A stretch of 64,000 nucleotides of DNA from positions 24,621 through 88,620 of the forward strand of contig CAIMFY010000101.1 of assembly GCA_903840415.1 (NCBI GenBank), given 5' to 3'. The notes beneath the pieces were generated by a model. It saw nothing but the letters and a program-made list of their open reading frames with translations. It ran no database searches and was not told the origin of the DNA. This stretch comes from an uncultured Opitutia bacterium. Lineage in GTDB: Bacteria > Verrucomicrobiota > Verrucomicrobiia > Opitutales > Opitutaceae. Below, in pieces: positions 24,961 to 34,430 of this stretch (the first letter of the stretch is position 1; the number at the start of each line of letters is the position of its first letter). The position numbers and the translations under genes are program-made.

Positions 24961-26061
24961 ATGCCGCCGGCTACCAAGACTTTCACCTTCATCTGTGGCG
25001 CCGACGATTTTATCGTCGGCCGGCTCGGCACGAAGCGCTACGCCGCGCTCGCCGCGGAGGTGCCGGACGAATTTGCCCGTGAAACTATCAACGGGTTTGC
25101 CGCCAACGTCAGCGAGGTCGAGAGCGCTGTGAACCGCTTTCGCGAGGCCGTGCAAACCGTCTCGATGTTCGGCGGCCGACGCGTCGTGTGGTTCAAGGAC
25201 GTGAATTTCCTCGCCGACTCCGTCACCGGCCGCGCCGAAAGCACGATGAAACTCGTCGAGGACTTGCAGCAGATTCTGGAGTCGCTGAATCCTGACGAGA
25301 CTGCCGTGCTCATCACCGCCGCACCCGTCGATCGGCGGCGATCGTTTCCGAAATGGTGCGAGAAAAACGCCGATTTCACCCTCGCCGGCGGCGAGGGCGA
25401 CAACATCACCGAGGCGCTCGCCAGCCTTGTCCTGACGGAGGCCAAAGTGATCGGCGCTTCGTTCGCGCCCGGCGCCGTGGAACTCCTGACCGCCAAAATC
25501 GGCCCCAACACCCGCCTCCTTATGGAGGAAACCGGCAAGCTCGCCACCTATGTCGGCGACGGCGTTGCGATCACCGAGGAGCATGTTGCGGAGCTCACGC
25601 CTAACGTCGCCGAGGGCGATTTTTTCGAGACGGCGGAGGCGTTTTTCGCCGGCGATCTCAAGTGGACGCTTGGCGCGCTGCACCGGCATTTTTTCACCGG
25701 CGGCGACGCGCGGCCCGTCATCAGCGCGCTGCAAAACCGCAACCGCATCCTCCTCCAGATTCGCGCGCTCGTCGATGCCGGCGACGTGCGGATCGGCCCG
25801 CGCGGACTCGATGGTTTTCCGAAGGCGCTGGCGACGCACGCCGCGAAGTTCACCGGGGCCACGGAGAAAAGTTCGTTCAATCTCTTCACGCAAAACCCGT
25901 GGTATCTCGGTAAACTCGCCGGCAACGCGAAGCTCCCTACCCTGCGTCGGCTGATCGACAACCAGCAGGAACTGATCGCGACGTTCGAGGAAATCATCCG
26001 CCGCCCGCACGAGCAGGAGGAAGTGTTGCGCGAGATGGCGGTGCGGTGCCTCGCGGCGTAA
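24961..26061 (+). CDS. holA: DNA polymerase III delta subunit
   Basis: The ATG at 24961 gives 366 residues. It matches HolA: N-terminal ICGADDFIVGRLGTKRYAALAAE, a middle segment VQTVSMFGGRRVVWFKDVNFL (the beta-clamp-opening helix region) and LNPDETAVLITAAPVDRRRSF, then a helical C-terminal domain with NRNRILLQIRALVDAGD and a terminal helix bundle. It opens the sliding clamp within the clamp loader. It is divergent from arnT. Confidence 0.88.
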   Translation: MPPATKTFTFICGADDFIVGRLGTKRYAALAAEVPDEFARETINGFAANVSEVESAVNRFREAVQTVSMFGGRRVVWFKDVNFLADSVTGRAESTMKLVEDLQQILESLNPDETAVLITAAPVDRRRSFPKWCEKNADFTLAGGEGDNITEALASLVLTEAKVIGASFAPGAVELLTAKIGPNTRLLMEETGKLATYVGDGVAITEEHVAELTPNVAEGDFFETAEAFFAGDLKWTLGALHRHFFTGGDARPVISALQNRNRILLQIRALVDAGDVRIGPRGLDGFPKALATHAAKFTGATEKSSFNLFTQNPWYLGKLAGNAKLPTLRRLIDNQQELIATFEEIIRRPHEQEEVLREMAVRCLAA

Positions 26062-26064
26062 CGA

Positions 26065-26754
26065 CTACTTCATCGCCCCGAACACCACCGCCGCCGCCTC
26101 GCGCCAGAAACACTCGGGTTCGGCGAAGCCGGCCTCGGCGAGCATCCGCAGTTCGGTGATCAGCGGCGGATAATAATCTTCGTGCGCCCAGCTCGCGAAA
26201 TGCGCGTGGGCCTGCGCCTCGTTGATGCCGTGCGGTCGCATCGAGTCGGCCCAGAGCTTGAAGGCGTGGTCACGCAACGCCAGTGTCGCGCAGACGGCGG
26301 TGTCGGCATTCACAAACATTCCGCCGGGTTTCAGCGCGGCGAAAATGTTTTTATAGATTCCCGCCTTCACCTTCAGGTCTTTCACGTGGTGCAGCGCGAT
26401 GCAGGCCGCGACGGCGTCGCACCGCGGGAGCGGATCGGTGAACGAGCGCTCGACGTAGCGGACACGGTCGCCGAACCGGGTGCAGCGCTCGCGCGCCGTC
26501 GCCAGCATGTCGGGATCGGTGTCCCAGATTTCCACGGTCGCGGCCGGAAAGCGTTCCGCGATCGCCGCGGCTAGCGCGCCGGTGCCACCGCCGAGATCGA
26601 GCACAAGCGCACCCGCGCCGGCCGGCGGCAGCCCAAGCGCGACCAGGTCGAGTTGCACGGGGCGCATCACAGGATACGCCGGCACAAGCTGGCGAATGAG
26701 GTCGTCGTATTCAGCAACGCGAAGTTTGAGGTGACCGGAAACGGAATGGGCCAT
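26065..26754 (-). CDS. class I SAM-dependent methyltransferase
   Basis: This 229-residue protein has motif I VLDLGGGTGALAAAIAERF, motif II VEIWDTDPDMLATARER and the post-motif CDAVAACIALHHVKDLKVKAGIYKNIFAALKPGGMFVNAD. It belongs to the UbiE/Trans-aconitate-type small-molecule methyltransferases; the substrate cannot be told. It is convergent with holA, separated by 3 bases. Confidence 0.85.
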   Translation of the reverse strand: MAHSVSGHLKLRVAEYDDLIRQLVPAYPVMRPVQLDLVALGLPPAGAGALVLDLGGGTGALAAAIAERFPAATVEIWDTDPDMLATARERCTRFGDRVRYVERSFTDPLPRCDAVAACIALHHVKDLKVKAGIYKNIFAALKPGGMFVNADTAVCATLALRDHAFKLWADSMRPHGINEAQAHAHFASWAHEDYYPPLITELRMLAEAGFAEPECFWREAAAVVFGAMK

Positions 26755-26847
26755 GCTGGCACCGTGGATGTGGCGCGCGTCTGAGGCGAGCCACGGATTT
26801 TTCCGTTCGCCATCGCGGTCGCCGGGGGCTTACTCACGCGGCTTGCC

Positions 26848-28290
26848 GTGAACGAACCCTCCTCCAACGCCGCCCCGATCCCGAATGTGCTGGCCGAGCG
26901 CTACGCCTCGACCGCCATGAAGGGCATTTGGTCGCAGCACGGCCGCATCGCCCTTGAGCGCGACTTCTGGATCGCGGTGATGAAGGCCCAGCGCGACCTC
27001 GGCGTGCCGATCCCCACCGAGGCGATCAAGGATTACGAAAAGGTGAAGGATTTGATCGACCTCGCTTCGATTGCGCGGCGCGAGCGCCTGACGCTCCACG
27101 ACGTGAAAGCGCGCATCGAGGAATTCTCGGAGCTCGCGAAACGCCAGTTCATCCACCTCGGGCTCACCAGCCGCGACCTCACGGAAAACGTCGAGCAACT
27201 CCAGATTCTCCGCGCGCTCCAGCTCGTGCGCTTCAAGGCCGCCGCCGCGCTCCTCGCGCTGGCACGCCAGGCCGAGCAGCACCGCGACCTGATGATCACC
27301 GGGCGCACCCACAACGTGCCCGCGCAGCCGACGACGCTCGGCAAGCGGCTCGCGATGTTCGGCGAGGAACTGCTCGCCGCGTTCGCGCGCCTCGAGGAAT
27401 TGCTCGTGCGCTACCCGGTGCGCGGCCTCAAGGGCGCCGTCGGCACGCAGCTCGATCAACTCACGCTCCTCGGCGGCGACAGCGGCAAGGTCGATCAACT
27501 CGAGGCCCGCGTGCTGAAACATCTCGGGTTTCACGCGTCGCTCCGCGCGGTCGGACAGGTTTATCCGCGCTCACTCGATTTTGAGGTCGTCACCGCGCTG
27601 CACCAGCTCGCGGCGCCGGCCGCCAGTTGCGCGGTGACGCTCCGTCTGATGGCCGGCGCGGGCCTGCTCACCGAGGGATTTCAAGCGGGCCAGGTCGGCT
27701 CGTCCGCGATGCCGCACAAAGTCAACGCGCGGAACTGCGAACGCGTCTGCGGCTTCGCGACGATCATTTCCGGCTACGTGACCATGACCGGCGCACTCGC
27801 AGGACACCAGTGGAACGAGGGCGATGTCTCGTGCTCAGTCGTGCGCCGCGTCGCGCTGCCGGATGCGTTTTTCGCGATCGACGGGCTGTTCGAGACGTGG
27901 CTCACGGTGCTCGAGCAGATGGAAGTTTTTCCCGCCGCCGTCGCCGCCGAAAACGAGCGCAACCTCCCCTTCCTCGCCACGACGACGATTCTCATGGAAG
28001 CCGTGAAGCACGGCGCCGGCCGCGAGACCGCCCACGAAGCGATCAAGGAGCACGCGCTCGCGGCGGCGAAAGCACTGCGCTCGGGCGGCGGCGATGTCGA
28101 TCTGCTCGCCCGCCTCGCTGCTGATCGCCGGATCGGGCTTGGCAAGAAGGCGCTTCAGGCGATCCTCGCGGAAAACGCGCGGTTCGTCGGTGCCGCACCG
28201 CACCAGGTCGATGCTTTTCTCGCTGAAGTGAAACCACTCGCGAAAAAGCACAAAGGCGCGGCGGATTATCAGCCGGGACGGCTGCTTTGA
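26848..28290 (+). CDS. purB: adenylosuccinate lyase
   Basis: The GTG start gives 480 residues. Fumarase/aspartase-superfamily signatures are clear: early YASTAMKGIWSQ, FIHLGLTSRDLTENVEQLQ, TGRTHNVPAQPTTLGKRLAMF and the catalytic-loop signature QVGSSAMPHKVNARNCERV (about residues 282-300). It acts twice in purine synthesis, on SAICAR and adenylosuccinate. The length and the C-terminal helical domain fit bacterial PurB. Confidence 0.92.
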   Translation: MNEPSSNAAPIPNVLAERYASTAMKGIWSQHGRIALERDFWIAVMKAQRDLGVPIPTEAIKDYEKVKDLIDLASIARRERLTLHDVKARIEEFSELAKRQFIHLGLTSRDLTENVEQLQILRALQLVRFKAAAALLALARQAEQHRDLMITGRTHNVPAQPTTLGKRLAMFGEELLAAFARLEELLVRYPVRGLKGAVGTQLDQLTLLGGDSGKVDQLEARVLKHLGFHASLRAVGQVYPRSLDFEVVTALHQLAAPAASCAVTLRLMAGAGLLTEGFQAGQVGSSAMPHKVNARNCERVCGFATIISGYVTMTGALAGHQWNEGDVSCSVVRRVALPDAFFAIDGLFETWLTVLEQMEVFPAAVAAENERNLPFLATTTILMEAVKHGAGRETAHEAIKEHALAAAKALRSGGGDVDLLARLAADRRIGLGKKALQAILAENARFVGAAPHQVDAFLAEVKPLAKKHKGAADYQPGRLL

Positions 28291-28406
28291 GCGGCGCCAC
28301 GGGAAATTTACCCCGCAAAGGGAAATTTGAGTTTGCCAGCGCCGGGAGCGGTGCGCTTGCTTGGCCGTTCGCGTTCGCTCCAATCACTTTTTAACCACAC
28401 ACCGTC

Positions 28407-29663
28407 ATGTCTGAACTCGTAGGAAACGTCTTGGTGGGCCAGTCCGGTGGCCCCACTTCCGTCATTAACGCCAGCGTCGCGGGCATTGTCGCGGAGGCGC
28501 TGAATCACGAATGCATCGAGGAGATTTACGGCACGCTCAACGGCGTCCTCGGCCTCCTGCAGGAGGATTTGATCGATCTCGCCTCGGAGTCGCAGCAGCA
28601 AATCCGCGCCCTCCGCCACACGCCCGGCGCCGCGCTCGGCACCTGCCGCTACAAGCTCAAGAAGCAGGCCGATTTCGACCGCGTGCTCGAGGTTTTCAAG
28701 GCGCACAACATCCGCTACTTTTTCTACATCGGCGGCAACGACTCTCAGGACACCGCGGATAAGATTTCCAAGCTCGCCCAGATGCAGGGCTACGAACTCC
28801 GCGTCATCGGTGTGCCGAAGACGATCGACAACGATCTACCGACCACCGACCACACGCCCGGCTACGCCAGCACCATCAAATACCTCGCGACGACCGTCCG
28901 TGAAATCGCGTGCGACAACGAGGCGATGGGCCAGGGCGATCTCGTTTCCATTGTCGAGGTGATGGGCCGCAGCGCCGGCTGGCTCGCCGCCGGCACCGCC
29001 CTCGCCAAGCGTCGCGATCACCCGCACGATCCGCCGCACCTCATTCTCCTGCCCGAGATTCCGTTCAACCAGGAGAAAGTCCTCGAGGACGTCCGCCGCG
29101 TGCTGAAGCGCGAAAAATACTGCCTCATCGTCGTCGCCGAGGGCCTCGTTGATGCCGACGGCAATTACGTGGCCGCCGACGGTGCGACCGATGCCTTTGG
29201 CCACGCCACGCTCGGTGGCGCCGGCGACGCGCTCGGAGAAATCATCGGCGCGAATATCCCCGGCGCGAAAGTGCGCGTGGCGAAGCCCGGCCTGATGCAG
29301 CGTTGCGCCGCGCACGCCGCGTCGAAGACCGATGCCGACGAAGCCTTCCTCGCCGGCCAGGCCGCCGTGAAAGCCGCCATCGCCGGCGAATCCGACAAGA
29401 TGGTCACACTCATCCGCGGCGAAGCCGACCACTACACCGTCGAGACCGGCCTCGCGCCGCTCAGCGAAATCGCGAACGGCGTGAAGAAACTCCCGCGCGA
29501 ATGGATCAACGAGGACGGTGTCTCGATGAACTTCCAGTTCCTCCGCTACGCGCAGCCGCTCATTCAGGGCGAGGTCGTGATTCCCTCTGACAACGGCGTG
29601 CCGATGTTTGCCCGCCTCGACAAAGTGCGCGTCGACAAGGCGCTCCCGGCCTACGAAGTCTGA
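28407..29663 (+). CDS. pfp: 6-phosphofructokinase, PPi-dependent type
   Basis: The 418-residue protein has VGQSGGPTSVINASVAG at the N-terminus, GGNDSQDTADKIS near residue 109, GVPKTIDNDLPTTDHTPGYAS and VSIVEVMGRSAGWLAAGTALA. The Lys in PKTIDND and the absence of the GGDG ATP-type loop indicate pyrophosphate rather than ATP as donor. Such enzymes run glycolysis reversibly and are common in Opitutaceae. It is followed by a strong intrinsic terminator. Confidence 0.9.
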   Translation: MSELVGNVLVGQSGGPTSVINASVAGIVAEALNHECIEEIYGTLNGVLGLLQEDLIDLASESQQQIRALRHTPGAALGTCRYKLKKQADFDRVLEVFKAHNIRYFFYIGGNDSQDTADKISKLAQMQGYELRVIGVPKTIDNDLPTTDHTPGYASTIKYLATTVREIACDNEAMGQGDLVSIVEVMGRSAGWLAAGTALAKRRDHPHDPPHLILLPEIPFNQEKVLEDVRRVLKREKYCLIVVAEGLVDADGNYVAADGATDAFGHATLGGAGDALGEIIGANIPGAKVRVAKPGLMQRCAAHAASKTDADEAFLAGQAAVKAAIAGESDKMVTLIRGEADHYTVETGLAPLSEIANGVKKLPREWINEDGVSMNFQFLRYAQPLIQGEVVIPSDNGVPMFARLDKVRVDKALPAYEV

Positions 29664-29690
29664 GCCCGGGCGAAACGCTTCGTCTCTTTC

Positions 29691-29719
29691 AAAACCGGCC
29701 GCGCTGCGGCCGGTTTTTT
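29691..29719. terminator. intrinsic terminator after the phosphofructokinase gene
   Basis: A 12-bp GC-rich stem (AAAACCGGCCGC at 29691-29702 pairing with 29706-29717) with loop GCT is followed by T residues to 29719. With A and T runs on both sides it can serve both this gene and the convergent cstA. Confidence 0.9.
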
Positions 29720-29753
29720 GTTGGGCTCATTCCAAGGAAAACAACGCGCAGCC

Positions 29754-31826
29754 TTATGCCTTCGCGGCGCTCACGTAAGGATCCTCGCGCAAATTCGCCG
29801 CGCGCCGGTCCACGAGGAGTTGCCACCAGACCCGCGCGTTGGCCGCGACCACGATTGCCACCAGCACCAGAAACGCGCCCGTCACGGCCGCATCGATCCG
29901 GTTATTGAAGATCTGCGCCCGCAGTCCCGCCGCCTCCGCCTGTGACACTCCGGACGTGAGCCGTTGCTCGAACCCACGCGCGATGGCGAGAAAGCCGAGT
30001 GGCGCCGGACTGAAAATTTTCATCCAGCCCGCCGTCATGGTCACGGCACAGAGCCAGCCGAGCGGCGCGAGCGTGACCCAAAGATGCCGCGCCCGCCCCA
30101 TCTTGATCAACACCGTCGTGCCGAGCGAAAGCGCGATTACCGCGAGCAGTTGGTTCGCGATGCCGAAGATCGGCCACAGCGAGTTGATCCCACCGAGCGG
30201 ATCGACCACGCCTTGATAAAGAAACCAACCCCAGCCCGCGACGAAGAGCGCCGTCGCCAACGCCGCCGCACCGTTCGACTTCAAGTTGCCGAGCGGCGCC
30301 CACACGGAGCCGAGCAAATCCTGCACGAGAAACCGCCCCACCCGCGTCCCCGCATCGATCGTCGTCAGAATGAACAGCGCCTCAAACATGATCGCGAAGT
30401 GATACCAGAGCGCGAGCGCAGCCTTGCTACCGATCACGCCGGCGAACATGTGCGCCATGCCGACCGCAAAGGTCGGCGCGCCACCGGTGCGGCCCACCAT
30501 CGTTTTTTCGCCCATGCTCGCGGCGAGCGCGGTCATGTCGCCGGGCGTCACGGGATAACCGAGCGCGGTCACCTTCGCGGTCACTGCCTCGGCCGTGCCC
30601 GCCATGTTGATGGCGAAATATTGCCCGGGCTCCATCGCACACGCCGCGATGAGCGCCATGATGCCGACGCACATCTCCGTGACCATCGCACCGTAACCGA
30701 CCACGCGGATGTGCGATTCGCGCGCAAGGAGCTTCGGCGTCGTGCCCGACGCAATCAGCGAGTGAAACCCCGAGATCGCCGCGCAGGCGATCGTGATGAA
30801 GCAGAACGGAAACACCGGCCCGGCAAACACCGGCCCGCTGCCGTCGATGAATTTGGTGACGGCCGGCATTTTCAGCACTGGCGCCAGCACGATCACTGCG
30901 ACGCCCAGCGCCGCGACCGTGCCGATTTTCATGAACGTGCTGAGGTAGTCGCGCGGAGCGAGCAGCAGCCACACCGGCAGGATCGACGCGAGCAGACCGT
31001 AACCCATCAGCCACCACGCGAGCGTCGTGCCCTTGAGCGCGAGAATGTTTTCCACCATCGATCCGTGCGGAATTTCCCCTCCCAACCAAACCGCGGCGAG
31101 CAACGCCAGCACGCCCAACCCACTCACAACCGCGAGGCCGCGACCCCGGGACCCAACGGCCTTCATGCCAAATCCCATTGCGACCGCGATCGGCATCGTC
31201 GCCGCGATCGTGAAGAGGCCCCATGGACTTTCCGCGAGCGCCTTCACCACGACCAGCGCCAGCACGGCAATCAGGATGATCATGATCGCTACGATGCTAA
31301 CGAGCGCGACCGAGCCGGCGAACGGTCCGACCTCGTCGCGCACCATCTGACCGAGTGATTTTCCACGCCGCCGCACGGAGCAAAACATGATCACGCAGTC
31401 GTGCACCGCCCCGCCCATCACCGCGCCGACCAGCATCCACAGCATCCCGGGCAAGAAACCGAATTGCGCGGCAAGCACCGGACCCACCAGCGGCCCCGGT
31501 CCGGCAATCGCCGCGAAGTGGTGGCCGAAAACCACCCATTTGTTGGTCCGCACGAAATCCTTTCCGTCCTCGTGCACCTCGGCGGGCGTGGCTCGGAGTT
31601 CGTCGAGCGTGAGCACCTCGGCCATGAGCCACGTCGAGTGAAATCGGTAGCTGATCGCAAACGTGCACAAGGCCGCGACGACCATCCAAAGTGCGTTCAC
31701 GGGCTCGCCGCGCGACCACGCCAGCATCGCGACCGCCGCGCCCCCGAGACCCGCCACCGCGCTCCATCCGAGGATGCGCAGGGAAATCCTTGGAGCCTTC
31801 GAGGATGGAACAGTAGGGCGGCTCAT
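29754..31826 (-). CDS. cstA: CstA-family carbon-starvation transporter
   Basis: The ATG at 31824-31826 gives 690 residues (E. coli CstA is 701). It is a polytopic membrane protein with the family segments FVRTNKWVVFGHHFAAIAGPGPLVGPVLAAQFG, VHDCVIMFCSVRRRGKSLGQM, FITIACAAISGFHSLIASGTTPK and DAGTRVGRFLVQDLLG. Family members take up peptides or pyruvate in starving cells. A longer in-frame extension to 31898 has no family support. Confidence 0.92.
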   Translation of the reverse strand: MSRPTVPSSKAPRISLRILGWSAVAGLGGAAVAMLAWSRGEPVNALWMVVAALCTFAISYRFHSTWLMAEVLTLDELRATPAEVHEDGKDFVRTNKWVVFGHHFAAIAGPGPLVGPVLAAQFGFLPGMLWMLVGAVMGGAVHDCVIMFCSVRRRGKSLGQMVRDEVGPFAGSVALVSIVAIMIILIAVLALVVVKALAESPWGLFTIAATMPIAVAMGFGMKAVGSRGRGLAVVSGLGVLALLAAVWLGGEIPHGSMVENILALKGTTLAWWLMGYGLLASILPVWLLLAPRDYLSTFMKIGTVAALGVAVIVLAPVLKMPAVTKFIDGSGPVFAGPVFPFCFITIACAAISGFHSLIASGTTPKLLARESHIRVVGYGAMVTEMCVGIMALIAACAMEPGQYFAINMAGTAEAVTAKVTALGYPVTPGDMTALAASMGEKTMVGRTGGAPTFAVGMAHMFAGVIGSKAALALWYHFAIMFEALFILTTIDAGTRVGRFLVQDLLGSVWAPLGNLKSNGAAALATALFVAGWGWFLYQGVVDPLGGINSLWPIFGIANQLLAVIALSLGTTVLIKMGRARHLWVTLAPLGWLCAVTMTAGWMKIFSPAPLGFLAIARGFEQRLTSGVSQAEAAGLRAQIFNNRIDAAVTGAFLVLVAIVVAANARVWWQLLVDRRAANLREDPYVSAAKA

Positions 31827-31984
31827 TGAAACAGCAGGGGTGCGGGCAAAGTGGCGACAGCAAGCTACGAGCGCAAGTGCGCCGCACGGTCTGTGCACTC
31901 CAAAAAACCATGGGACAGCGAACTGCCCCCATTGGGAGTATCCAAACTAAAGCCAAACACCGCAATACCTTCAACTGCAGTCGT

Positions 31985-32125
31985 GAGCGACAGATCGTTT
32001 TTCAAGTAGCTCCGCAGATAGGCCTCGTCACCAAAACGACGAGCTATCCGCTCGCGCGGGCGAACGACGCCCTGGCCGATCTTCGAGCCGGCCGGTTCGA
32101 GGGTGCGGCCGTGCTCGTGCCCTGA
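31985..32125 (+). pseudogene. 3' remnant of a zinc-dependent alcohol dehydrogenase gene
   Basis: About 45 codons ending at a stop at 32123-32125 read RQIVFQVAPQIGLVTKTT, then YPLARANDALADLRAGRFEG, then AAVLV. This is the unmistakable C-terminus of a medium-chain zinc alcohol dehydrogenase. The sequence upstream in all frames shows no dehydrogenase motif before the divergent cstA start. Only the tail of the gene remains, presumably after a deletion that placed it next to cstA. Confidence 0.72.
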
Positions 32126-32260
32126 CGATCGTCCCGCTCGGCGCGCCGCGATCGGCGGCAGTCGATTCACCGCGGTAGGTCATGGCCCCATTTCGGCGCA
32201 ATGTCCGCGAGAGTAGTGTCGCCCGTCACCGAAACGCGTCCGCGCGCCACTACTATTGCC

Positions 32261-33418
32261 ATGCCTTCCTCCATGAAAATTCCTGCGTTGTTCACGCTCG
32301 CGCTCTGCCTTGCGCTGGCCGCTAGGGCGCAGAGTCCGGGCGCAGCTTACTCTGGCGAACAGCTGGATCAGTTGCTCGGGCCGATCGCGCTCTATCCCGA
32401 TCCGCTGGTCGCGGTGATCCTTCCGGCTTCCACCGTCCCGTCGGACATCGCGCTGGCCGCAAATTATCTGACGGCCAACGGCGCTCCCGGCGGAATCGAC
32501 GCGCAACCGTGGGACGCGAGTATCAAGGCGCTCGCGCACTATCCCGACGTCGTGAAGTGGATGAACTCGAACCTCGACTGGACCGAGGCCCTCGGTGCGG
32601 CGTTTGCGCAGCAGCCGGCCGATGTGATGAAGTCCATCCAACAACTCCGCGTCCAGGCGCGGGCCGCCGGAACCCTCGTCGATACGCCGCAGCAGCGGGT
32701 CGATCTGCAGGGAGACGATATCCGGATCGTGCCCGCGGAGGCGTCCACGATCTACGTGCCGCAATACGATCCCGCCATCGTCTATCAAACGCCCGTCGGA
32801 TATTCCGGCCCATTTCTCTCGTTTGGGAGCGGGTTTCCCGTGGGCGTTTGGCTGGGCTATGAATGCGATTGGGACGATTTCGGGATTTGGGTTGGGCCAT
32901 GGAGCCCCGGCTGGGGTTACCGGCGTGACTGGCGCCAGCCGGGTTCGGGAAGAAATTCGTGGCACGCGTGGCGGCCCGATCCGCGCCGTTCGCGCGATGT
33001 CGTTCACAACTATTATCGCCCGGAGGCGCGGCTACCTCGACCCGGCTTCACTGCGGGATACCACGCACCTGCACGCTCACCCGGCATTGCGCCCCGCTCC
33101 GCCATCCCCCGCGCGCCCATCGTCCAAGTCCCGGCTAATCGCCCGGACTTTCGCGGTCGCGGGATCGAAGCACCCCGACCGACCGGTCCGGCTCCGTCTA
33201 GTCCCCTTTTTGGCGGCTATGATCGCGGCACGGCGACGCGCGATTTCAGTAGCCGGGGTCAGGCGAGCCGAGGCGCTCCCGTCCGGACTCTGCCACCTCC
33301 GCGCACCACCGCACCGTCACGCGCGCTGGAACCGCCGCACGCCGCGGAACCGTCCCGCGGGCCCGGGCCAAATCGGGCACCGCCGCAAGAGCCCGAGCGC
33401 AAAAAGGAACGGCCATGA
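32261..33418 (+). CDS. DUF3300-family exported protein
   Basis: The ATG at 32261 (or 32273) precedes a signal peptide (MKIPALFTLALCLALAARAQ). The DUF3300 body follows: QLDQLLGPIALYPDPLVAVILPASTVPSDIALAANYL, WDASIKALAHYPDVVKWMNSNLDWTEALGAAF, and ASTIYVPQYDPAIVYQ. The second half is low-complexity, rich in Gly, Pro, Arg and Trp. The function is unknown. The stop overlaps the DUF2950 gene (ATGA at 33415), a pairing that recurs in many proteobacteria. Confidence 0.88.
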   Translation: MPSSMKIPALFTLALCLALAARAQSPGAAYSGEQLDQLLGPIALYPDPLVAVILPASTVPSDIALAANYLTANGAPGGIDAQPWDASIKALAHYPDVVKWMNSNLDWTEALGAAFAQQPADVMKSIQQLRVQARAAGTLVDTPQQRVDLQGDDIRIVPAEASTIYVPQYDPAIVYQTPVGYSGPFLSFGSGFPVGVWLGYECDWDDFGIWVGPWSPGWGYRRDWRQPGSGRNSWHAWRPDPRRSRDVVHNYYRPEARLPRPGFTAGYHAPARSPGIAPRSAIPRAPIVQVPANRPDFRGRGIEAPRPTGPAPSSPLFGGYDRGTATRDFSSRGQASRGAPVRTLPPPRTTAPSRALEPPHAAEPSRGPGPNRAPPQEPERKKERP

Positions 33419-34407
33419 TCTCTCACCTGACGCCAACCAGCACCATGAACTCTCTTCCGCGGATGATTCGCCCCCTTCACGTTCTGGTCGCAACCGCGGC
33501 CCTGATGCTCGGCGCTAGCGCCCTCACGCTGCGCGCCGATCCGCCCGCTCCGATTGGATCGGCTCGGACGTTCGCCTCGCCCGGCGAGGCCGTGAAAGCG
33601 CTCGCGGCCGCCACCAAGGCCGGCGACCGCGCGACGCTCGACGCCATCTTCGGCGCCGAAGTAAAAGAACTGCTGTCGGGCGATCCGAAACAGGACGCCC
33701 TCGAGTTCGCTTCGTTCGCCACGTTGATCGGCCAGTTTTCGCAACTGGTCCAGAAGGCCGACGACCGTTTCGTCCTCAACCTCGGCGATCAGAACTGGCC
33801 GTTTCCGATTCCGCTCGTAAAGAAAGCCGGGGCCTGGTCGTTCGACACCGCGGCGGGCAAGGAAGAGATTATCAACCGCCGCATCGGCGAAGACGAGTTG
33901 AACGCCATCGGCGTCTGCCGCACTTACCTTGCCGCCCAGCGCGAATATGCGAGTGTGGATCGCAACGGCGATGGCGTGTTCGAATTCGCCAAACGGCTAC
34001 GCAGCACGCCGGAGCACAAGGACGGGCTTTACTGGCCGGCGACACCCACCGAAGAGCCGAGCCCGTTCGGGCCGTTCATTGCGGAAGTTCACGCCGAGGG
34101 CTACGGCGGCAAGACGGCCGAAGGCGAGCCCCAGCCGTTCAAGGGCTATCGTTTCAAAATTCTCACGTCACAGGGCGCGTCGGCTCCCGGCGGCGCCTAC
34201 GACTATATCATCAACGGTCACCTGATCGCGGGATTCGCGCTGGTCGCCTATCCCGCCCATTGGGGCGAATCGGGAGTCATGACCTTTATCGTCAACCAGT
34301 GGGGCAAGGTCTACCAGCGCAACCTCGGCGCCCAAAGTGCCGAGATCGCCGCGGCGCTGACTGATTTCGATCCCGATGTGGAGTGGGCCGTCCTGCCTGC
34401 GCCCTGA
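33415..34407 (+). CDS. DUF2950-family exported protein
   Basis: The 330-residue protein has a signal peptide (about 1-41, ending LTLRA) and DUF2950 features: FASPGEAVKALAAATKAGD, WPFPIPLVKKAGAWSFDTAAGKEEIINRRIGEDELNAIGVCRTYLAAQREYA and GYRFKILTSQG. It is translationally coupled to the DUF3300 gene. An internal ATG at 33445 may be the true start. The role is unknown, presumably in the envelope. Confidence 0.88.
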   Translation: MISHLTPTSTMNSLPRMIRPLHVLVATAALMLGASALTLRADPPAPIGSARTFASPGEAVKALAAATKAGDRATLDAIFGAEVKELLSGDPKQDALEFASFATLIGQFSQLVQKADDRFVLNLGDQNWPFPIPLVKKAGAWSFDTAAGKEEIINRRIGEDELNAIGVCRTYLAAQREYASVDRNGDGVFEFAKRLRSTPEHKDGLYWPATPTEEPSPFGPFIAEVHAEGYGGKTAEGEPQPFKGYRFKILTSQGASAPGGAYDYIINGHLIAGFALVAYPAHWGESGVMTFIVNQWGKVYQRNLGAQSAEIAAALTDFDPDVEWAVLPAP

Positions 34408-34430
34408 TCTCCGCGGGCCCAAAGCCGACC

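Noticed and set aside
31865..32170. Minus-strand ORF upstream of cstA
   Set aside because: No family similarity; it is antisense to the recognisable alcohol dehydrogenase tail.
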